Program-made: the position numbers and the translations under genes
Source: an uncultured Collinsella sp.
GTDB taxonomy: Bacteria; Actinomycetota; Coriobacteriia; Coriobacteriales; Coriobacteriaceae
Assembly: GCA_902494085.1 (NCBI GenBank)
Contig: CABURU010000004.1
Location: 62,001 to 126,000 of the forward strand
DNA length: 64,000 bases
Direction: 5' to 3'
Shown: positions 45,318 through 54,315 of the stretch, piece after piece
Position numbering within the stretch: the first letter of the stretch is position 1
Layout: the number at the start of each line of letters is the position of its first letter
The notes under the pieces: generated by a model
The model's database searches: none
The model's input: the letters and a program-made list of their open reading frames with translations, nothing else
Told to the model about the DNA's origin: nothing

Positions 45318-45378
45318 AACGGAGCACCCGATTGGCTCCGTTAGGACCATTTTGTGCGTCGCCGGCGATAGCGACGCA
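45318..45378 (-). promoter_or_regulatory. Two small hairpins in the leader of the Fe-alcohol dehydrogenase gene
   Basis: AACGGAGC/GCTCCGTT (45318-45325, 45335-45342) and TGCGTCGC/GCGACGCA (45355-45362, 45371-45378) lie 40-100 bases before the start codon. They may be leader RNA structure or regulator sites. No Rex-type (TTGTTAA-N4-TTAACAA) site is visible. Confidence 0.35.
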
Positions 45379-45774
45379 ATGTCTAAACGTCTCAACGCTC
45401 AGACAAACACTATTTTACCGTTCTGGTTGGTCAGTTATTCACCTAAAGCCGCCAATGATGAAACGTTTTTTCTATCCCTGAAGACCCTTGTGCGGCATCC
45501 ATACTCCCAAGCTGGGCAAACGTTTTATCAAGGTTGACTACATATCCCGGGCAGGACCGTGCCCCTCCAAAATATGCACCGTTCGCCGCCAAAAATCGAC
45601 CGTTTGCGGCACCGTGATACCACTCGGTCGTCCAAGGTGCCGACATTTGTGCGACATCCGTCTTCGTGGTGCAAAGGTGCAAGTCCAAGTGCGGCACCCC
45701 CGGTGTGCCACATGCGGGTAAACTAGAACCTTATATAGAAACATTTGAACCCTAACCGCAGCAAAGGAGGCCCC
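45379..45774. other. Non-coding spacer between divergent genes
   Basis: No gene is supported on either strand. It contains several GTGCGGCAC-like short repeats near 45595-45715. A TAAACT box (45719-45724) may serve the plus-strand gene at 45775, with no clear -35 box. Confidence 0.4.
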
Positions 45775-46851
45775 ATGGCATTCGATCCCATTCAAGAGGA
45801 TTGCCATCGCCTCGTTCTTGAGGCCTTGCGCCGCGACAATATCCCGCTCACCGACGGTGCCGCCGTAGAGCGTCTGATGGAACAATTCACCCGCAACCCC
45901 GCACCGCTCATCGTGCACGACCGCGACCGCGCCGGGCACCTCATTGCCAAGGTGGTCGAGGCTGTCGACTACCGCATTCCCTTTATCCCTGACGATACCC
46001 AGGCAGAGCAAGAAGAGGCAGCTGCCGAGAACATGCTCCGCGAGGCAGCCGCGCTCGACCCGACCAACTGGGACGCTCAGCGCATGCTGACCGCCCTCAC
46101 CGCCGGCTCCAACGAGGAATACGTGCAGTATCTGGTGTCCAAGTGCGACGAAGTGGAGCACGATCTGGCGCTCAAGACCGCCTCGGCGCAGGACCCCTAC
46201 GAGCGTGAGGCCGCAGGCGACCTTATGCGCCGCCCCTACCTGCGCTGGCTTGCCGCCTTGGCATCGCGCGCGCTCATTAGCGGACGCTACCGCATGTCGC
46301 TCGAAGCCGCGAATCGCAGCTTGGACTTTGCGCCCAACGACCCCGCTGGTGTCCGCCACACCGCGATGCTCGCTATGGCAAAGCTCGAATACCCCGCCGA
46401 GGAGCTCAAGCGATTTCGCTCTGCCCACTCCGTCCCCTATCTCGCCAGCACGCCGCTGCGTCGTCGTCCCAAGGACGCGGAGCGCGACTTGGACCCATGG
46501 ACGCTCATCGCGCTGATGAGCGCTGCCTGGCGCGAGCTGGACTACGAGGGCGCCGAGCACTATTTGCGCATCCTCGCACGCTCGTGCCCGCACGCGGCCG
46601 AGGCGCTCTACTTCCAAACCGAGTTTCCCGATGGCGTCTATGCCCGCGTCAACGTGGGTGTGGGCTCCACCGACGAGCTCGTCCTTGCGCTGTCCGAGGC
46701 GACGCCGGTACTGCAGGAGGGCCTGGGCGCCCCCGACAACGCCAGCTTCGCCGCCTGGGTCGCTACCAACGATATCGTGCGTTCCCAAATCGATGAGCGC
46801 ATACTGCGGGCGGCCGAGCAGGGTTTGCCGTTTAAGGGAGGAGACCTCTAA
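45775..46851 (+). CDS. Alpha-helical repeat (TPR-like) protein A
   Basis: The 358-residue protein starts at an ATG with GGAGG upstream; an in-frame ATG at 45745 is less likely. The middle (about 90-260) has TPR-like helix pairs: ENMLREAAALDPTNWDAQRM, ALISGRYRMSLEAANRSLDF, DYEGAEHYLRILARSCPHA. No signal peptide, membrane segment or catalytic motif is seen. Its stop overlaps the start of a second protein of similar build, so the pair form an operon and may work as one complex. Function unknown. Confidence 0.7.
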   Translation: MAFDPIQEDCHRLVLEALRRDNIPLTDGAAVERLMEQFTRNPAPLIVHDRDRAGHLIAKVVEAVDYRIPFIPDDTQAEQEEAAAENMLREAAALDPTNWDAQRMLTALTAGSNEEYVQYLVSKCDEVEHDLALKTASAQDPYEREAAGDLMRRPYLRWLAALASRALISGRYRMSLEAANRSLDFAPNDPAGVRHTAMLAMAKLEYPAEELKRFRSAHSVPYLASTPLRRRPKDAERDLDPWTLIALMSAAWRELDYEGAEHYLRILARSCPHAAEALYFQTEFPDGVYARVNVGVGSTDELVLALSEATPVLQEGLGAPDNASFAAWVATNDIVRSQIDERILRAAEQGLPFKGGDL

Positions 46852-47894
46852 TGGATCCGAGCGTCTACATCCCCGCCTACCTGGAGCGCACCTATCTGGC
46901 GTCGCACCCCGAACTCACCGATGCAGCACGCGAGCTTGTCCATAACGACGTGAGCGTCAACCCTCATAAGTATGCGCAGACCGAGCATGCTCAGGCACTG
47001 CTGTCCTACGCCGGTGTTCATCGCCACCTGCTCGACGAGCTCCATCGCATCGAGGATATGGGCAGCGACGAGGAGTTCGAGCAGACGCGCAATCGTCTGT
47101 TCGACGACATGCGCGATGAGCTGCTCAAGATTGTCCGCGTCGATGCGCTGGCCGTCGATGCCCAGCTGCTCGCCATCATTTTGGCGGACACGCCCGTTGA
47201 CGCCTGCCTGGGCGACCTGATGAAGCTCGAGGCGACCACGACCGATTACCTGCAGCAAAGTGTGCCCGGGTTCGATATGGAGGCCCCACACTACTGGGCC
47301 AACAAAGTTTTGACGGACGGCGTGACGGCGGCAGATCTCACCGTGAACGAGCCGGCACTTATCGGGTGGCTCCACACGCTCGAGGCCATCTCGCAGCTGT
47401 GCATGGCGAGCGCCCGCTACCGTGCTGCCGCCAACTACGCCCGCCGCGTCCTTAAGGCGGAAGGCTACCCCACCCGAGCCGCAGGCACCGTGTTGCTCGC
47501 CCTCGCTCGCCTGGAAGACCAGGACGGCTTTTTTGCCCTGGCTCACCAGCTCGAGGAAGAGATCGGGGCTGATGCACTCGAGAACTCCCCCTGGTACCTG
47601 CTCGCCCGCACCATCCTCTTGTTCAAAACGAACAAGATGCGTCCGGCGGTGCGTGCGCTGCGTGAGTTCGCTAACCGCTGCGAGGGCGGCGCATTCTTCT
47701 TGCTGAATCCCATGTACCAGACACCGTACCTTCCCTGCCGACCCGAGCCGCGCGACCCCTGGGACCTCTCGCACCAGGCGGTTTGGGAAGCCGACGGCAT
47801 TATCTCGGACACCCCCGACTTTGCCCCCTGGGCCAACGCCTGCGAAGATGTATCGCAGCTTGCCCAGGAATTTGCGCGCCGCTACGGATTTTAG
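46851..47894 (+). CDS. Alpha-helical repeat (TPR-like) protein B
   Basis: The 347-residue partner of the preceding protein starts at an ATG overlapping its TAA. Helix pairs such as MASARYRAAANYARRVLKAE and LARLEDQDGFFALAHQLEEE fit TPR geometry. The C-terminal part has an unusual aromatic and proline-rich stretch (FFLLNPMYQTPYLPCRPEPR, DPWDLSHQAVWEADGI). No known domain is recognised. The MurT-GatD gene starts 45 bases downstream on the same strand, so a link to cell-wall assembly is possible but unproven. Confidence 0.7.
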   Translation: MDPSVYIPAYLERTYLASHPELTDAARELVHNDVSVNPHKYAQTEHAQALLSYAGVHRHLLDELHRIEDMGSDEEFEQTRNRLFDDMRDELLKIVRVDALAVDAQLLAIILADTPVDACLGDLMKLEATTTDYLQQSVPGFDMEAPHYWANKVLTDGVTAADLTVNEPALIGWLHTLEAISQLCMASARYRAAANYARRVLKAEGYPTRAAGTVLLALARLEDQDGFFALAHQLEEEIGADALENSPWYLLARTILLFKTNKMRPAVRALREFANRCEGGAFFLLNPMYQTPYLPCRPEPRDPWDLSHQAVWEADGIISDTPDFAPWANACEDVSQLAQEFARRYGF

Positions 47895-47939
47895 TGACGC
47901 ACTCGACCCGACCATGTCGTTTACGTTAGGAACGGTTTC

Positions 47940-50117
47940 ATGAATCTCCGCTCATCTCTTGCCTGCACCTCGAGCGATATCGCTCGCTGGGGACTGCGCT
48001 CTGTCCTCAAACGCCAGGGCGGCGTACTCCCCGGCCGCATCGCCATGAAGATCGATCCCGAGTTGCTGAGCGACCTCGCTGGCCTTGTCGACCGCAGCGT
48101 GGTGATTACGGGTACTAATGGCAAGACCACCACCTCCAACCTCATCGCCGACGCCGTTGCCGCCAGCGGCGCCACCGTGGTATGCAACCGCGCCGGCAAC
48201 AACATGGAGCCGGGCGTGGTGGGTGCGCTGCTCGAGGCCCGCAGTGGCCTTAAGCACACCAGCAGCGGCAAGCGCGTGGGCGTTTTTGAGTGTGACGAGC
48301 TCTACACCGTACGCGTTCTGCCCAAGCTCAAGCCGACGTACTTTGTGCTGCTCAACCTGTTCCGCGACCAGCTGGATCGCTATGGCGAGATCGACCATAC
48401 CCAAGACGTCATCGCCCATGCGTTGGAGCTCTCTCCGACGACAACGCTCATCTACAACGCCGACGACCCGTTGTGTGCCTCGATTGCCGCGCGCGTTCCC
48501 AACGCGAGTATTGCCTTTGGCATCGACGGCGCCACCAACACCGAGTCCGACCGCATTAGCGACTCACGTTTTTGCTCACAGTGCAACGCGCCGCTGGAGT
48601 ATGACTACGTGCAATACGGCCAGCTCGGCGCCTACCATTGCCCCTCGTGCGGCTGGGCCCGCCCTGCGCTTGTCCGTCGCGTGACGGACGTGAAGCTCGG
48701 CTGCGACGGCTACGGCTTCGACCTGGTCTTTGGATCTGCGCCCGACGCGGCTGCCGTACACATCGCCACACGCTACAACGGCCTGTACATGGTCTACAAC
48801 GTTGCCGCTGCATTCTTTGCCGCACATGAGTTAGGCGTGGATACGGCGCACCTGCAGCCCACGCTCGACGCCTACGTCCCCGCCGGCGGACGCATGGGCC
48901 GCTGGGATATCGCCGGCCGCACCATCGAGGCCAACCTGGCTAAGAATCCCGTAGGCTTCGATCGACAAATCCAGTCCATCAAGACGGCAGGCGGCAGACT
49001 CTGCGCTTTCTTCCTCAACGACAACGACGCCGACGGCCACGATGTATCGTGGATCTACGACGTCGACTTTGAGCGCATCGCCGACACGCCGGGTCTTGTC
49101 GCCTTTGCCGGAGGCACGCGCGCGCACGACATGCAGGTGCGCCTCAAGTACGCCGGCATCGATGCCGCGATTATCTCGGACGTCGCGCAGGCAATTGGCG
49201 CCGTGGCAGACGAGGCCGCCGATGACACCTTCTACGCCGTCGCCAACTACACGGCCTTCCCGCCGCTGGTCAAGGAGCTCGACGGGCTGAAAGGCGCCAC
49301 CGCCGACGCTGTTGCTGGGCGCGCCGTAGCCCGTGCCGACGGCAGCGCTCTTCCTGTCGGTATCGCGCCAGTCGAGCTTTCGCGCCCGCTGCGCATCGTC
49401 TACCTGTATCCCGATGCCCTTAACCTCTACGGCGACGGCGGCAACGTCATCGCCCTCGAGCGCCGCTGCGCCTGGCGTGGCATTCCCGTGCGCGTGGACG
49501 AGGTCCGTATGGGCGAAACGCTTGATTTGACCGATGCCGATATCGTCATGATGGGTGGCGGCTCCGACCGCGACCAGCTAGCCGTGGCACACGAGCTGCT
49601 CGCCCAAAAAGACAAGGTCGCGGCCTATGTTGAGGATGGCGGCTCGCTGCTTGCCATCTGTGGCAGCTATCAGCTGCTCGGCCGTTCGTACTATATGGGC
49701 GAAAATCGCATCGAGGGCCTGGGCGTCATTGCCGCCGAAACCGTACGTGGCTCCGATCGCCTGATCGGCAACGTAGCCGTCAAAACCGATCTGGCACCTG
49801 AGCCCTTTGTGGGATTCGAGAACCATGGAGGTCGCACCCTGCTCGACGCGGAGGCAACGCCGCTCGGAACGTCCGTCGTCGCGGGCACCGGCAACAACGG
49901 CGACGATGGCCTTGAGGGTCTGATCTACAAGGGCGTCATCGGCACGTACCTGCACGGGCCGGCGCTGCCCAAAAACCCCGAACTCGCCGACTGGCTGATC
50001 GCGCATGCCCTCGAGCGCCGCGGCGATGCGCAGGCCACAGCCCTGCTGCCGCTCAAACCCCTCGACGACACCTACGAGCACGCCGCCCACGACGCCGCGA
50101 TGAAGCTCCTCCCCTAA
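47940..50117 (+). CDS. MurT-GatD fusion: lipid II isoglutaminyl synthase
   Basis: One 725-residue chain holds both halves of the enzyme that amidates the D-Glu of lipid II. Residues about 1-445 are MurT: the Mur-ligase P-loop VVITGTNGKTTTS (Thr58-Thr65), the MurT-specific zinc ribbon with CSQC and CPSC (about 211-235), and the C-terminal DUF1727 region. Residues about 485-720 are GatD, a CobB/CobQ-type glutamine amidotransferase with nucleophile Cys574 in CGSYQLLG and His in GTYLHGPALPKNP. A linker of about 35 residues joins them. In Staphylococcus the two are separate genes. The fusion reads through without any frame problem. Confidence 0.9.
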   Translation: MNLRSSLACTSSDIARWGLRSVLKRQGGVLPGRIAMKIDPELLSDLAGLVDRSVVITGTNGKTTTSNLIADAVAASGATVVCNRAGNNMEPGVVGALLEARSGLKHTSSGKRVGVFECDELYTVRVLPKLKPTYFVLLNLFRDQLDRYGEIDHTQDVIAHALELSPTTTLIYNADDPLCASIAARVPNASIAFGIDGATNTESDRISDSRFCSQCNAPLEYDYVQYGQLGAYHCPSCGWARPALVRRVTDVKLGCDGYGFDLVFGSAPDAAAVHIATRYNGLYMVYNVAAAFFAAHELGVDTAHLQPTLDAYVPAGGRMGRWDIAGRTIEANLAKNPVGFDRQIQSIKTAGGRLCAFFLNDNDADGHDVSWIYDVDFERIADTPGLVAFAGGTRAHDMQVRLKYAGIDAAIISDVAQAIGAVADEAADDTFYAVANYTAFPPLVKELDGLKGATADAVAGRAVARADGSALPVGIAPVELSRPLRIVYLYPDALNLYGDGGNVIALERRCAWRGIPVRVDEVRMGETLDLTDADIVMMGGGSDRDQLAVAHELLAQKDKVAAYVEDGGSLLAICGSYQLLGRSYYMGENRIEGLGVIAAETVRGSDRLIGNVAVKTDLAPEPFVGFENHGGRTLLDAEATPLGTSVVAGTGNNGDDGLEGLIYKGVIGTYLHGPALPKNPELADWLIAHALERRGDAQATALLPLKPLDDTYEHAAHDAAMKLLP

Positions 50118-50201
50118 CGCCTCGCCACCACAAAGGGGACAGGCACCTTTGTGGTGGTTTTTCAGTTTGCCAACGATATGTGAACGGCTAAAAAAGTCTG
50201 C

Positions 50202-50207
50202 TATACT
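50202..50207 (+). promoter_or_regulatory. -10 box of the tRNA gene
   Basis: TATACT lies 11 bases before the tRNA. TGTGAA 17 bases upstream (50179-50184) is a weak -35 candidate. Confidence 0.5.
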
Positions 50208-50217
50208 CTTTCCCGCT

Positions 50218-50294
50218 GTCCCCATCGTCTAGCGGCCAAGGACGCCACCCTTTCAAGGTGGATATCGCGGGTTCGAATCCCGCTGGGGGCACCA
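50218..50294 (+). tRNA. tRNA-Glu (anticodon UUC), CCA encoded
   Basis: Acceptor GTCCCCA pairs with TGGGGGC. The D stem is GTCT/GGAC. The anticodon stem CCACC/GGTGG encloses CTTTCAA with anticodon TTC. The T stem GCGGG/CCCGC encloses TTCGAAT. The discriminator A is followed by a genomic CCA (50292-50294). Confidence 0.96.
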
Positions 50295-50377
50295 TTTGAA
50301 TTGAAGAGCCCGTTACCCTCGCGGTAACGGGCTTTTTGCTACCCATGCGCCGGGATTCGAACCCGACAGGGTGCGGA
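50277..50377 (+). repeat. Direct repeat copy A (tRNA-Glu 3' end, terminator, tRNA-like arm)
   Basis: About 101 bases running from the tRNA T arm through the terminator to a minus-strand GGGTTCGAATCC-type arm recur 188 bases downstream with a few mismatches. Confidence 0.8.
50307..50337 (+). terminator. Terminator of the tRNA-Glu gene
   Basis: AGCCCGTTACC (50307-50317) pairs with GGTAACGGGCT (50323-50333) and TTTTG follows. Confidence 0.85.
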
Positions 50378-50464
50378 GCTGAGGAAACGCGAAGCGTTTT
50401 CCAGCGCAGCACGCAAGGAGCGAAGCGACGCGGCGAAAGCGGGCGGCGTCAGCCGCACGCGGAC

Positions 50465-50565
50465 ATCCCGCTGGGGGCACCATTTAAATTAAGAAGCCCG
50501 TTACCCCCGCGGTGACGGGCTTTTTGCTACCGATATGCCGGGATTCGAACCCGGCAGGGTGCGGA
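50465..50565 (+). repeat. Direct repeat copy B (partial tRNA 3' end plus terminator)
   Basis: ATCCCGCTGGGGGCACCATT and the terminator AAGCCCGTTACC..GGTGACGGGCTTTTT repeat copy A. The 5' three quarters of the tRNA are missing, so no second functional tRNA is made. It ends in ATGCCGGGAT/ATCCCGGCAT (50535-50544, 50565-50574), a perfect 10-bp dyad around a T-arm-like sequence. Confidence 0.8.
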
Positions 50566-50589
50566 TCCCGGCATCATCGCAAGGCCTGT

Positions 50590-50804
50590 GGTCAAAAAAT
50601 GGCAAATATGAGTACTGTTACCATTTTAGTTACAGAGATTTCATGCCTTCAGAAGGCGATTTAGCCGTCAGGCGTCCTACGGCGGAAAAATTGCAGACGT
50701 TTATCGGCTAAGTACTTGGGCATATGTTGCGTAACACTACATATTTTGCAAATTAATAATGTTACAGGACTTGTGACAGTACTCATATTTGACGTTTTTT
50801 GCCC
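50590..50804. repeat. MITE-like element with 32-bp terminal inverted repeats
   Basis: The left arm 50590-50621 and the right arm 50773-50804 are inverted repeats matching in 28 of 32 positions, sharing the core CAAATATGAGTACTGT. The 215-bp unit is AT-rich compared with its surroundings and has no convincing coding frame. The ends, size and lack of a transposase gene fit a miniature inverted-repeat element; a chance regulatory structure is the alternative. Confidence 0.6.
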
Positions 50805-50870
50805 ATAGCCCTTTATACCTAGGCAAATCGGCGGCAAAACGGGCTTCAAAGCGTCCTTCGCAAACAAAAA

Positions 50871-50897
50871 CCGGGGCCCGCATGATGCGGACCCCGG
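50871..50897 (-). terminator. Intrinsic terminator of glnN
   Basis: CCGGGGCCCGC pairs with GCGGACCCCGG (one mismatch) around ATGAT. On the minus strand TTTTTGTTTG follows. Confidence 0.8.
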
Positions 50898-50928
50898 CTC
50901 AATACCGTGACGATATGTCAGTTACGCC

Positions 50929-53016
50929 CTACACGTAGAACAGGATGTCGTCGTAGGTCGGGACCGGCCAGTAGTCGGCTGCCACGATCTCCTCCATGGC
51001 GTCCACGGCGGCACGCAGCGCATCCATAGCGGGAACGACCTCGTGCGCGTACACGTTGGCCTGCTCCTGGCCATCGAGGGCCTCAGCCTTCTGATGCACG
51101 GCGTCAAGCGCCTTGATGGAGTCGTTGATGGTGGTGATACCGTTGCAGAGCTTGTTGAGCGTGTTCTGCTCGCACTGCATGGCGGCCTCGGCACCGGCGG
51201 CACGAATAGTCTCAAGGCCCTTAGCGACCTTGGTGGCATAGGCGGTAATGACCGGGCGATAGGTACGACGCGCCTCGCGAACCATCGTGGTGGCCTCGAT
51301 GTTCATGAGCTTGTTGTACTTCTCGAGCTTGCAGTCGTAGCGGCACTGAGCCTCGGCCTTGGTCAGGACACCCGTCTCCTCAAAGAGTGCGATGGCCTTA
51401 TCGGAAACAAAGGCGGGCAGGGCGTCGGCCGTGGTCTTGTTGTTGGCAAGACCACGCTTCTCGGCCTCAACGGGCCACTCATCGGAGTAGCCGTCACCGG
51501 AGAACAGGATGCGCTGGTGGTCGGTCAGGACCTTCTTGCAGTACTCGAGCGCAGCGTCCTGGAACTCATCCTCGGGCGTACCCTCAAGCGCGTCGGCGAA
51601 GGACTTGAGCGACTTGGCCACGGCGGCATCGAGCACCAGGTTGGAGTCGGAAACGTTCTGCTCGGAGCCGCAGGCACGGAACTCAAACTTGTTGCCGGTG
51701 AAGGCGAACGGGGAGGTGCGGTTGCGGTCGGTGTTGTCCTGCATCAGTTTGGGCAGGGTATCGGCGCCCAGGTCGAGCACGCCGCGCGTGGCATGGACGG
51801 AAGCCTTGCCATCGATGATCTTCTCGACGACCTCGGTAAGCTGGTCGCCCAGGAAGATGGACATAATCGCCGGAGGAGCCTCGTTGGCGCCCAGACGATG
51901 ATCGTTGCCGGCCGAGGCAACGGAGGCACGCAGAAGCTCCTGATAGTTATCGACGGCCTCGATCACCGCGGTGAGGAAGACGATGAACTGCAGGTTGTCG
52001 AGCGGGGTGTCGCCCGGGTCGAGCAGATTCTCGGATTCGGTGCCAAGCGACCAGTTGTTGTGCTTGCCCGAACCGTTAATGCCCTCGAAGGGCTTCTCGT
52101 GCAGCAGGCAGACCAAGTCATGGCGGGAGGCGATGAGCTTCATCTTCTCCATCATGACCAGATTCTGGTCGATGGCCTCGTTGACTTCGCCATAGACGGG
52201 GGCAAGCTCATGCTGGCAGGGAGCAACCTCGTTGTGCTTGGTCTTGGCGGGAATGCCAAGCGCCCACAGCTCATCGTCCAGATCCTTCATATAGGCCGAG
52301 ACGGTGGGGCGGATAGCGCCAAAGTAGTGCTCCTCGAGCTCCTGGCCCTTGCAGGGAGCGGCGCCAAAGAGGGTGCGGCCGGTAATGACCAGGTCCTTGC
52401 GCTTGCGGTAGGCGTCCTTCTTGATCAGGAAGTACTCCTGCTCGTCGCCCACGGAAGGAACGACCTTCTTGGGGGTCTTGCCAAACAGCGCCAAAACGCG
52501 CTTAGACTCACGCGAGAGCGCGGTCATGGAGCGCAGCAGCGGGGTCTTCTTGTCCAGGGCCTCGCCCGTGTAGGAGCAGAAAGCCGTGGGGATGCACAGG
52601 ACATCGTCCTTGATAAAGGCGGGGCTGGTGGGATCCCAAGCGGTGTAGCCACGGGCCTCGAAGGTGGCACGCAGGCCGCCGTTGGGGAAGCTGGAGGCGT
52701 CCGGCTCGCCCTGGATGAGGTTCTTGCCCGTAAACTTGGTAATGGCGGTGCCGTCGTGGTTGGGCTCCAAGAAGCTGTCGTGCTTCTCGGAAGTAATGCC
52801 CGAAAGAGGCTGGAACCAGTGCGCGTAGTGCGTCGCGCCCTTGGAGATGGCCCAGACCTTCATGGCATGGGCAACGGCGTTGGCCACATCCAGGTCGAGC
52901 GGCTCACCGCCCTCGAGGGTTGCAGCAAGGCGCTTCCAAATGTCCTTGGGGAGGTAGTCCTTCATGACTTCCTCAGAGAACACCATGGTCCCGAAGCGGT
53001 CAGTAAGATCGGCCAT
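50929..53016 (-). CDS. glnN: Glutamine synthetase, type III (GlnN)
   Basis: The 695-residue size is that of GSIII; GSI and GSII have about 470 and 370 residues. GSIII makes glutamine from glutamate, ammonia and ATP as a double hexamer in the cytoplasm. The N-terminal GSIII-specific domain ([20 protein letters not shown]) is followed by the catalytic core: [27 protein letters not shown], and [17 protein letters not shown]. The C-terminal 150 residues are helical. The ATG at 53016 has GGGAG 7 bases upstream; the frame runs on to 53079. It is divergent from the methionine synthase operon. Confidence 0.95.
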   Translation of the reverse strand: MADLTDRFGTMVFSEEVMKDYLPKDIWKRLAATLEGGEPLDLDVANAVAHAMKVWAISKGATHYAHWFQPLSGITSEKHDSFLEPNHDGTAITKFTGKNLIQGEPDASSFPNGGLRATFEARGYTAWDPTSPAFIKDDVLCIPTAFCSYTGEALDKKTPLLRSMTALSRESKRVLALFGKTPKKVVPSVGDEQEYFLIKKDAYRKRKDLVITGRTLFGAAPCKGQELEEHYFGAIRPTVSAYMKDLDDELWALGIPAKTKHNEVAPCQHELAPVYGEVNEAIDQNLVMMEKMKLIASRHDLVCLLHEKPFEGINGSGKHNNWSLGTESENLLDPGDTPLDNLQFIVFLTAVIEAVDNYQELLRASVASAGNDHRLGANEAPPAIMSIFLGDQLTEVVEKIIDGKASVHATRGVLDLGADTLPKLMQDNTDRNRTSPFAFTGNKFEFRACGSEQNVSDSNLVLDAAVAKSLKSFADALEGTPEDEFQDAALEYCKKVLTDHQRILFSGDGYSDEWPVEAEKRGLANNKTTADALPAFVSDKAIALFEETGVLTKAEAQCRYDCKLEKYNKLMNIEATTMVREARRTYRPVITAYATKVAKGLETIRAAGAEAAMQCEQNTLNKLCNGITTINDSIKALDAVHQKAEALDGQEQANVYAHEVVPAMDALRAAVDAMEEIVAADYWPVPTYDDILFYV

Positions 53017-53227
53017 ACGGAACTCCCTTCGTATCGGCACCGCGTGAGAAGCGGTGTTGATTACTAACGAACGAGTCATAGCTTAGACTCGCCGTGTTTC
53101 CGCGACATTACCGTTATGTTGCTGTCGCGAAACCAATCAATGAGGTTACCGCATCACAGCGGCGCTGCCGCCCTTAATGGCCAATCAACTGTATAAATTG
53201 CAGACCTCTCCCCATAGTTTAAGGGTA

Positions 53228-53303
53228 GTCAATTTGGGATGGGGCTCTATTAACTGGTATTTCGTATAAGATACCAGTCTTTATAGCCCCATCCTAGATT
53301 GAC
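53228..53303. promoter_or_regulatory. 76-base composite stem-loop between glnN and metF
   Basis: Three nested helices stack: GTCAAT/ATTGAC (53228-53233, 53298-53303), GGATGGGGCT/AGCCCCATCC (53237-53246, 53285-53294) and CTGGTAT/ATACCAG (53254-53260, 53271-53277). It does not match SAM riboswitch, T-box or glnA RNA motifs as I know them. It may be a cruciform regulator site, a leader RNA or a small mobile element. Confidence 0.6.
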
Positions 53304-53442
53304 CGCTCTGTTATAAGAAATGCCGATAGCAAAGCATTTTCGATTGGTATCCCCAAATAGCGAGTGAAACTCCACCGTAACACAGTGGTGCTGTAGAATC
53401 CTTACTACACATCACACTATTAAGTATCTAAAGGAGCACGAT

Positions 53443-54315
53443 ATGCGCGTCGACGAGGTTTTTAAGCAGGCAGCATCCCAGGGCACCGCACCCGTTTCGT
53501 TTGAGATGTTCCCGCCCAAGGGCGAGCTTACCCTCGACACGGCTCGCGAGGTGGCAGGCAATCTGTGTAAGCTTTCGCCGAGCTTTGTCTCGGTCACCTG
53601 CTCGGCCGGCGGCTCGGGTAACGGTGCCACCACCGCCCCCATCGCGCATATGATTTCGAGCGAATTCGATACGCCCTCGGTAGCGCATCTCACCTGCGTG
53701 GGCCGCACCCACGCCGACATCGCCGCCAAGATTGACGAGTATCGCACTGCCGGCGTGGAAAACGTGCTAGCCCTGCGCGGCGACCTGCCCGCCGGCGCGA
53801 CCGAGGACGACAAGCCTGCCTCCGACTACGCCTACGCCCGCGACCTCATCCCCGAGCTCGTCGACGCCGGCTTTTGCGTGGGCGCCGCAGCCTACCCCGA
53901 AGGCCACATTGCCTGCGAGGATCTCAACCTCTCGGTCGAGCACCTCAAGCAAAAGCAAGACGCCGGCGCGAGCTTCTTTGTGACACAGCTCTTCTTTGAT
54001 AACGAGTGCTTCTATCGCTTCCGCGAGCTTGCCGACAAGGCCGGCATCACCGTGCCCATTACCGCGGGCATCATGCCGTTTATGGGCAAGTCGCAGATCA
54101 GCCGCATGGTCTTTATGTGCGGCGCGTCGCTGCCCTCCCCCGTCATCAAGATCCTCGCCAAGTACGAGAACGACCCCGAGAGCCTGCAGGCAGCCGGTGT
54201 AGATTATGCTGCTCGTCAGCTTTGCGACCTTAAGGAGCACGGTGCCGACGGTCTGCACCTGTACACTATGAACCGTCCTGCAATCGCCGCGACCATTATG
54301 GAGCGCCTGGGGTAA
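53443..54315 (+). CDS. metF: Methylenetetrahydrofolate reductase
   Basis: MetF reduces 5,10-methylene-THF to 5-methyl-THF, the methyl donor for MetH. The 290-residue flavoprotein is a TIM barrel with FEMFPPKGE (the catalytic Glu region), FVSVTCSAGGSGN, HLTCVGRT, VLALRGDLP, the FAD-contacting AAYPEGHI, and QLFFDNE. AAAGGAG precedes the ATG. The stop overlaps the next gene by one base, giving an operon metF-activation protein-metH. Confidence 0.95.
   Translation: MRVDEVFKQAASQGTAPVSFEMFPPKGELTLDTAREVAGNLCKLSPSFVSVTCSAGGSGNGATTAPIAHMISSEFDTPSVAHLTCVGRTHADIAAKIDEYRTAGVENVLALRGDLPAGATEDDKPASDYAYARDLIPELVDAGFCVGAAAYPEGHIACEDLNLSVEHLKQKQDAGASFFVTQLFFDNECFYRFRELADKAGITVPITAGIMPFMGKSQISRMVFMCGASLPSPVIKILAKYENDPESLQAAGVDYAARQLCDLKEHGADGLHLYTMNRPAIAATIMERLG

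Noticed and set aside
50344..50375. A minus-strand tRNA suggested by GGGTTCGAATCC-type T arms near 50355 and 50550
   Set aside because: Only the T-arm region is present; acceptor, D and anticodon arms cannot be formed, so these are fragments.
53080..53442. SAM riboswitch, T-box or B12 riboswitch before metF
   Set aside because: None of their conserved core sequences is visible; only an unrelated stem-loop is present.
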